Source: Actinomycetota bacterium
GTDB lineage: Bacteria; Actinomycetota; Actinomycetes; S36-B12; UBA10799
DNA: 10,267 bases
Reading direction: 5' to 3'
Assembly (NCBI GenBank): GCA_030837445.1
Contig: JAUPKM010000662.1
Location: 1 to 10,267 of the forward strand
Positions 6,533 through 10,267 of the stretch are shown piece after piece (positions within the stretch are counted from its first letter, which is position 1; the number at the start of each line of letters is the position of its first letter). Below the pieces are notes generated by a model. That model was not told where the DNA came from. It made no database searches and saw only the letters and a list, made by a program, of their open reading frames with translations. Both the position numbers and the translations under genes were made by a program.

Positions 6533-7689
6533 CGTTCACTGATCCCGCTGGCTGGCGAGGGGTCAGCGGGGCTGATCCGTTTGATTCACAGATGCGCGTG
6601 TTGCACGTTGCCCAACCTGTGGATGCCGGGGTCGCGGGCTACGTCGAGGCACTGTCCCGGTTCCAAGTCGAACGCGGCTGGGATGTCCACGTCGCCACCG
6701 GTGCCGAGGCCAACGTCGTGCCGGGAGTAACCCGTCACCTCTGGGCGGCCGCGCGCAGCCCGGTGCACGGTGTGCGGTCGGAATCAGCGGTGCTGGCTAC
6801 GATCATCGATTTGATTGATCCGGCGGTGGTCGTGCTCCACTCGGCGAAGGCTGGCCTGGTCGGCCGACTCGTGATTCGCGCGTCTCGGCCCACGGTCTAC
6901 CTGCCGCACGCCTGGTCCTTCCTGGCCCTCTCGGCGAAACTGGCTCCCGCTGCGCTGAACTGGGAGCGACAGGCGGCCCGCTGGACCAACGCGGTGATCG
7001 CGGTATCCGATGCCGAGGCGGAGCTGACCGTGGAGCGGGGAATCCACGTGCCGTTGTTCGTGGTGCGCAATCCGGTCCCACCAGGTTGGCCGCAGGTCGA
7101 TGCTGCCGATCGCGCGGCGGCACGATCGGAATTGGGCCTCGGCGATGCTCCGCTGGCGGTGAGCGTCGGCAGACTGAGTCGGCAGAAAGGCCACGACGTG
7201 CTGATCGAGGCCTGGCCGCAGGTGTTGCAGCGGGTGCCGCAGGCACAACTGGTGATCGTCGGGGACGGGGAGTTGCGCGCGCAGTTGGAGAATGCCGGGA
7301 CGCCTGGCGTCACCTTCGCCGGATCCATGCCCGACCCCAGACCGTGGGTTTCCGCGGCAGATCTGGTGGTGCTGCCGTCGCGGTGGGAGGGGATGTCGTT
7401 GGCGATGCTGGAGGCATTGGCCGCGGGCCGTTCGGTGGTCACCACCGATGTGGCCGGTAGTGAAGTGGTGACGAGATCTGGGGCCGGCGCAGTCGTTCCG
7501 GTCGAGGATCCGACCCGTTTGGCGGATGCCCTGGCGGAGCGGCTTTCGGGGCAACTGGACACCGACGCCGAGGGACGGCTGGGAGCTGACCACGCCCGAC
7601 TGGAGCACGATCGCAATCGGAGCCTCACCCGAGCGTCGGCCGTGATTTCCCGCGCCCACGCCTTCGGCCGGCTGCGTGACGCGGAGTAG
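6529..7689 (+). CDS. Family 4 glycosyltransferase (GT-B fold), second of two
   Basis: This 386-residue enzyme is closer to the common family 4 pattern than its neighbour. The N-terminal domain starts at RVLHVAQPVDAGVAGYV (23-39), with the Gly-rich acceptor loop, and continues through VVLHSAKAGLVGRL and PHAWSFLAL. The linker region has VSDAEAEL and VVRNPVPP. The donor domain has VGRLSRQKGHDVLIEAW, with the phosphate-contacting Arg215 and Lys220, then VIVGDGELRAQLE, and the full E-x7-E motif EGMSLAMLE (287-295). TDVAGSEVV and a variable C-terminal helix end the protein. The first 21 residues precede the usual family start but follow a good ribosome site, so I keep them. It probably transfers a further sugar in the same repeat unit; which one is unknown. 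The gene ends 2 bases before the flippase start. Confidence 0.93.
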   Translation: MTFTDPAGWRGVSGADPFDSQMRVLHVAQPVDAGVAGYVEALSRFQVERGWDVHVATGAEANVVPGVTRHLWAAARSPVHGVRSESAVLATIIDLIDPAVVVLHSAKAGLVGRLVIRASRPTVYLPHAWSFLALSAKLAPAALNWERQAARWTNAVIAVSDAEAELTVERGIHVPLFVVRNPVPPGWPQVDAADRAAARSELGLGDAPLAVSVGRLSRQKGHDVLIEAWPQVLQRVPQAQLVIVGDGELRAQLENAGTPGVTFAGSMPDPRPWVSAADLVVLPSRWEGMSLAMLEALAAGRSVVTTDVAGSEVVTRSGAGAVVPVEDPTRLADALAERLSGQLDTDAEGRLGADHARLEHDRNRSLTRASAVISRAHAFGRLRDAE

Positions 7690-7691
7690 GG

Positions 7692-9266
7692 ATGGCAACA
7701 AGCCGCGACGGCGACCAGCCGAATCCGGCGGAGGACGAGAAGTCGCCGTCCGGTTCGGAGTCGCGCCAGCGTGCGGTCGTCGGCGGTATCTGGATGGCGA
7801 TTGCCCAGTTCGTGCCGCTGTTCGGCACGGCCCTGCTCTCAATCACGATCGGACGGATCCTGGGACCCGAGCTGCTCGGGTTGCAGAGCTTCATCTCCTA
7901 CGTTGACGCCCTGCTCTCGGCGCTGGTGCTGCAGGTCGTGACGGTGATGTCGATTCGGCTGCTGTCGGAATCGATCGGAGCCAAGGACGAGAGCGCCTTC
8001 GCCCACCTGGCTCGGGTCACGTTCGTGGCAAACATGGCTGCCGGGGCAATCTCGGCGCTGGTGCTGACCGGAATCGGGCTCGCCAGCGACAACCCGATTC
8101 CCTGGCTGGTCGTATCGCTGTCGTCGTTGATCAACGGGGTCGGCTGGGGGTACGGCTCGATCCTGGTCGCGACCCGTGGCTGGCGCTCAGTGTCCTCCCG
8201 TCGGCTCGTGACGCAGAGCCTGGCGATGGTGCTGGGGGTCGTCGCGATCCTGGCGGGGTTCGGCATCACGGGGGTATTCGCTGCGAATGCCGTCGGTGCG
8301 CTGCTCGTGCTGGTGTGGTTGCGCCGCACCTTGGGCCCGCTGAAGTGGGGGGCGGTGCGACCGCTCCCGCACCGGCTGGCCCGGGTGTGGGGGCAGCTAC
8401 TTGTGATGGAGTTGCTGCTGCAGGTGGTGCAGCGCCGGATGGAATTCCTCTTCCTGCAGGCGTACTCCACCGAGGTTCAGCTGGCCATGTACTCGATCGG
8501 CTTCATGGTCGTCTCCACGGCAGCCATTCTGCCGATGTCGCTAGTGGAGGCCGGGTTACCGGGTGTCTCCGAATCCTTGGGCGCCGGCACCATCGAGCGC
8601 ACCTCAAAGATGCTCGGCTCGGCCCTGCGAATTGTGTCGGTCGCGTCGCTGCCGCTTACGGCGGGCGTCGTCTGCCTGGGGCCGGTGTTGGTCCTCGTTC
8701 TGTACGGCGGCGACTATCAACTTGCCGCCGATCTGGTGCCGTTGATGGGGCTCTCACTGATCCTGGTGACCTCCGGAAACCTCTGCGCCACCTTCTGGAT
8801 CGGCGCGGATCGGTTGCGGCTGCCCATCATCGGCGCCTCGATCGGGGCGGTGGTGGACCTGTCGCTGGCGTGGCTGCTGGTGGCCGACCACGGGGCCTGG
8901 GGTGCTGCGATCGCCAACCTCGCGGGTCAGACGACGATGGCCGTGATCATGCTGGCGCTAACGTGGCGGACCGCAGGGCGGTTCCCGGTGAAGGCGGGTC
9001 GATGGCTCGGTGTGCTGCTCTACTCCGCGGTCGTGGCGGCCATTGTGCTGGCCGTGATCGGCGCGATTGGCACCGGTAGCGGCCCCGCCGCGCTACTGGC
9101 GCTGCTCGCCGGTGGGGTGGTATTCGTGATCCTGATGCTCGGACTCGGCTCGACGGCCGGTTTCGTCCATGGCGATGATGCCGCCTGGCTGCATGAGGCG
9201 CTGCCAGGCAAATTGCGGCGCTGGGCATGGCTTTTCACCGGTCGGCGGAGCCGTCAGCTGCGGTAG
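7692..9266 (+). CDS. Wzx-like oligosaccharide-lipid flippase (MOP superfamily)
   Basis: This is a 524-residue polytopic protein with roughly 12-14 membrane helices, the size and layout of polysaccharide transporters in the MOP superfamily. Family-type stretches are GGIWMAIAQFVPLFGTALLS (31-50), GRILGPELLGLQSFISYVDA (54-73), LVLVLYGGDYQLAADLVPLM (333-352) and DHGAWGAAIANLAGQTT (399-415). Charged Arg and Asp residues occur at helix edges, as in related flippases. Members move undecaprenyl-linked repeat units from the inner to the outer face for polymerisation. The N-terminal 28 residues are polar and disordered-looking, and the C-terminus is basic (GRRSRQLR). The ATG at 7692 has GGAG at 7683-7686, with a 5-base spacer, overlapping the end of the preceding gene. 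Paired with the Wzy-like gene, it marks the locus as Wzx/Wzy-dependent rather than ABC-transporter-dependent. Confidence 0.9.
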   Translation: MATSRDGDQPNPAEDEKSPSGSESRQRAVVGGIWMAIAQFVPLFGTALLSITIGRILGPELLGLQSFISYVDALLSALVLQVVTVMSIRLLSESIGAKDESAFAHLARVTFVANMAAGAISALVLTGIGLASDNPIPWLVVSLSSLINGVGWGYGSILVATRGWRSVSSRRLVTQSLAMVLGVVAILAGFGITGVFAANAVGALLVLVWLRRTLGPLKWGAVRPLPHRLARVWGQLLVMELLLQVVQRRMEFLFLQAYSTEVQLAMYSIGFMVVSTAAILPMSLVEAGLPGVSESLGAGTIERTSKMLGSALRIVSVASLPLTAGVVCLGPVLVLVLYGGDYQLAADLVPLMGLSLILVTSGNLCATFWIGADRLRLPIIGASIGAVVDLSLAWLLVADHGAWGAAIANLAGQTTMAVIMLALTWRTAGRFPVKAGRWLGVLLYSAVVAAIVLAVIGAIGTGSGPAALLALLAGGVVFVILMLGLGSTAGFVHGDDAAWLHEALPGKLRRWAWLFTGRRSRQLR

Positions 9267-9271
9267 CGTTC

Positions 9272-9300
9272 GTGGCCGGATCTCAGGTCTGACCGGCCAC
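9272..9300 (+). terminator. Inverted repeat just after the flippase gene, possible terminator or operator
   Basis: GTGGCCGG at 9272-9279 and CCGGCCAC at 9293-9300 form a perfect 8-bp stem with a 13-base loop, beginning 6 bases after the flippase stop. No T-run follows. It may end or attenuate transcription of the glycosyltransferase operon before the beta-helix gene; being a dyad, it could instead be a protein-binding site. Confidence 0.4.
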
Positions 9301-9317
9301 CCGCCGATACCCACGGT

Positions 9318-10157
9318 ATGGGAAAACGGCGGACATCGGGCGGACGGCGCCTGCCGACCGTGGTGTTCGCATCGATTGGGCTGGCGGTCGCGGCGTCGGC
9401 GTTGGGTGCTGTTCCGGCGACGGCCGCGGGACTCCCCACCGGTACCGCGACCGCAGTAGCCCAATTGACTCCCATTCCTGTGGTTCAAGCGGCGCCCCCG
9501 ACTCCACGGGCCATTCGGATCCCGATACCGGCGGACGCCGTCTCGGTGCTCGCCTTTGGAGCTGCAGGGGATGGGGTCACCGACGACACTGCCGCGATCC
9601 AACGGGCGTTGGATTCGCTAGCCGAGGGCGGAACGCTCGTGTTCCCCGCCAGCAGGACCTTTCGCCACACCGAGGTCCTCACAGTGGCGAAGCAGGGAGT
9701 TCGGCTCACCGGTGGCGGCACGCTATTGGCCACCGCCGAACAGACCTCGGCGATCCTGCTTCGCAACCACAACATCCGGGTGGACAACCTGACGCTGCGA
9801 ATGGCTGCCACCAGCAAGCGCTGGGTCGAGTACGAGAAGATGAAACTGCGCCTCGGCGGTTACAGCGGCATCCGAGTGACCGATGTACTGATCGACGGCT
9901 CGGCGGCCGCCGGGGTCTACGTCGGCGGGGCCCGCAACTTCAGCCTCACCCGGGTGACGGTCCGCAACACCCGGGCAGACGCGATCCACATTACCGAGGG
10001 TGCCGGCCTCGGTACCGTTACCGACGTCGTCGTCCGCAACTCAGGCGATGACGGAATCGCGATCGTCTCCTATGCGGGCGACGGCGATCCGGTCAGTCGG
10101 GACATCACGATTCTGCGGCCCCGCTCGAACGCTCGGCGTAGACATTCCGCCAAGTGA
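9318..10157 (+). CDS. Secreted parallel beta-helix (pectate-lyase-superfamily-like) protein with a false C-terminus
   Basis: The protein has a signal peptide (basic GGRRLPT, hydrophobic core about 14-31, likely cut after VPATAA near residue 37) and so is exported; the two RR pairs leave Sec versus Tat open. After a Pro/Ala-rich stretch, VSVLAFGAAGDGVTDDTAAIQRAL (split over 75-98) is the classic start of the Pectate_lyase_3 family. Beta-helix rungs follow, e.g. SAILLRNHNIRVDNLTL, ADAIHITEG and NSGDDGIAIVS (241-251). Relatives cut or modify polysaccharides, or form phage and surface spikes; activity on the locus's own polymer is inference. Residues 1-269 look genuine. The final ten (SNARRRHSAK) arise where the sequence folds back on itself, and the true protein is longer. 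No clear ribosome site precedes the ATG, so the start is less certain than the family call. Confidence 0.8.
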   Translation: MGKRRTSGGRRLPTVVFASIGLAVAASALGAVPATAAGLPTGTATAVAQLTPIPVVQAAPPTPRAIRIPIPADAVSVLAFGAAGDGVTDDTAAIQRALDSLAEGGTLVFPASRTFRHTEVLTVAKQGVRLTGGGTLLATAEQTSAILLRNHNIRVDNLTLRMAATSKRWVEYEKMKLRLGGYSGIRVTDVLIDGSAAAGVYVGGARNFSLTRVTVRNTRADAIHITEGAGLGTVTDVVVRNSGDDGIAIVSYAGDGDPVSRDITILRPRSNARRRHSAK

Positions 10158-10267
10158 TGCGGTCGCCGCCGACGACGGCGAAGGCGCGCCCCCAGCTCTG
10201 GCCGAATACGCGGGGCCGCAGAATCGTGATGTCCCGACTGACCGGATCGCCGTCGCCCGCATAGGAG
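10067..10267. repeat. Perfect 58-bp inverted repeat with an 85-bp loop at the window end
   Basis: Bases 10067-10124 are the exact reverse complement of 10210-10267. Pairing stops at 10125/10209 inside and continues to the last base of the window outside, so the arms may be longer. The left arm is coding sequence of the beta-helix gene, and the right arm is the same sequence inverted. This is not a mobile-element end that I recognise. It fits a fold-back chimera or assembly-graph artefact. Confidence 0.97.
10105..10266 (-). other. Inverted continuation of the beta-helix gene (displaced fragment)
   Basis: Read on the minus strand from 10266, the right arm repeats SYAGDGDPVSRDITILRPR, the same 19 residues as the plus-strand protein (251-269). 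It then continues in frame through the loop with VFGQSWGRAFAVVGG and DRITWRNVYAERSS, before re-entering the left arm and reaching a stop. The new residues have the beta-helix rhythm (short hydrophobic strands, Gly turns, an Asn in a WRNV rung), unlike the basic SNARRRHSAK read on the plus strand. The 29 codons from the loop are therefore probably the real next residues of the secreted protein, present here in reverse orientation. Confidence 0.8.

Noticed and set aside
6784..7842. 352-codon minus-strand open frame
   Set aside because: It is antisense to the second family 4 glycosyltransferase, which has complete catalytic motifs. The antisense product has none.
8315..9079. 254-codon plus-strand frame inside the flippase region
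   Set aside because: It is out of frame with the flippase, is rich in Gly, Ala and Arg, and shows no membrane helices or motifs. It is a shadow frame.
10067..10267. Terminal inverted repeat of a transposon or insertion sequence
   Set aside because: The arm is internal coding sequence of the beta-helix gene, there is no transposase, and the loop is only 85 bases and encodes the same gene in reverse.
1..10267. tRNA, rRNA, CRISPR array, prophage or defence genes
   Set aside because: I looked for repeat-spacer periodicity, tRNA-like cloverleaf segments, integrases and nuclease motifs and saw none. The window is almost fully explained by polysaccharide and surface-protein genes.

Overview
The window looks like part of a high-GC actinobacterial genome. 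Codons end mostly in G or C, starts are often GTG, and the gene families (matrixin-type lipoprotein, Wzx/Wzy/Wzz-type polysaccharide genes, secreted beta-helix protein) are typical of that group. I cannot name a genus. The content is a segment of an exopolysaccharide or capsule biosynthesis locus.

Layout. Bases 1-624 (minus strand) hold the N-terminal 208 codons of a membrane acyltransferase of the acyltransferase-3 family, which runs off the left edge. A short divergent intergenic region follows. Next, on the plus strand, comes a secreted lipoprotein with a metzincin (matrixin-like) zinc-protease domain (772-2148). After a 166-bp gap begins the biosynthetic block, all on the plus strand: a Wzz-like chain-length protein without a kinase domain (2315-3103), a family 2 glycosyltransferase (3145-4008), a Wzy-like polymerase (4005-5360), two family 4 glycosyltransferases (5357-6532 and 6529-7689) and a Wzx-like flippase (7692-9266). 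From 3145 to 9266 the genes overlap by 4 bases (GTGA, GTGA, ATGA) or lie 2 bases apart, so they are very probably one translationally coupled operon. A secreted parallel beta-helix protein (from 9318) follows after a gap containing an 8-bp inverted repeat.

How the genes fit together. Three cytoplasmic glycosyltransferases extend a lipid-linked repeat unit. The flippase moves it across the membrane. The Wzy-like protein polymerises it and the Wzz-like protein probably sets chain length. The acyltransferase may decorate the polymer, and the exported beta-helix protein may bind, cut or modify it. The priming sugar-phosphate transferase and a tyrosine kinase are not in this window and would be expected nearby or elsewhere.

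The strongest anomaly is at the right edge. The last 58 bases are the exact reverse complement of bases 10067-10124, and the 85 bases between the arms encode, on the minus strand, the natural continuation of the beta-helix protein. The apparent end of that gene is therefore false. I read it as a fold-back chimera or graph artefact at a contig end, with a true DNA inversion as the less likely alternative.
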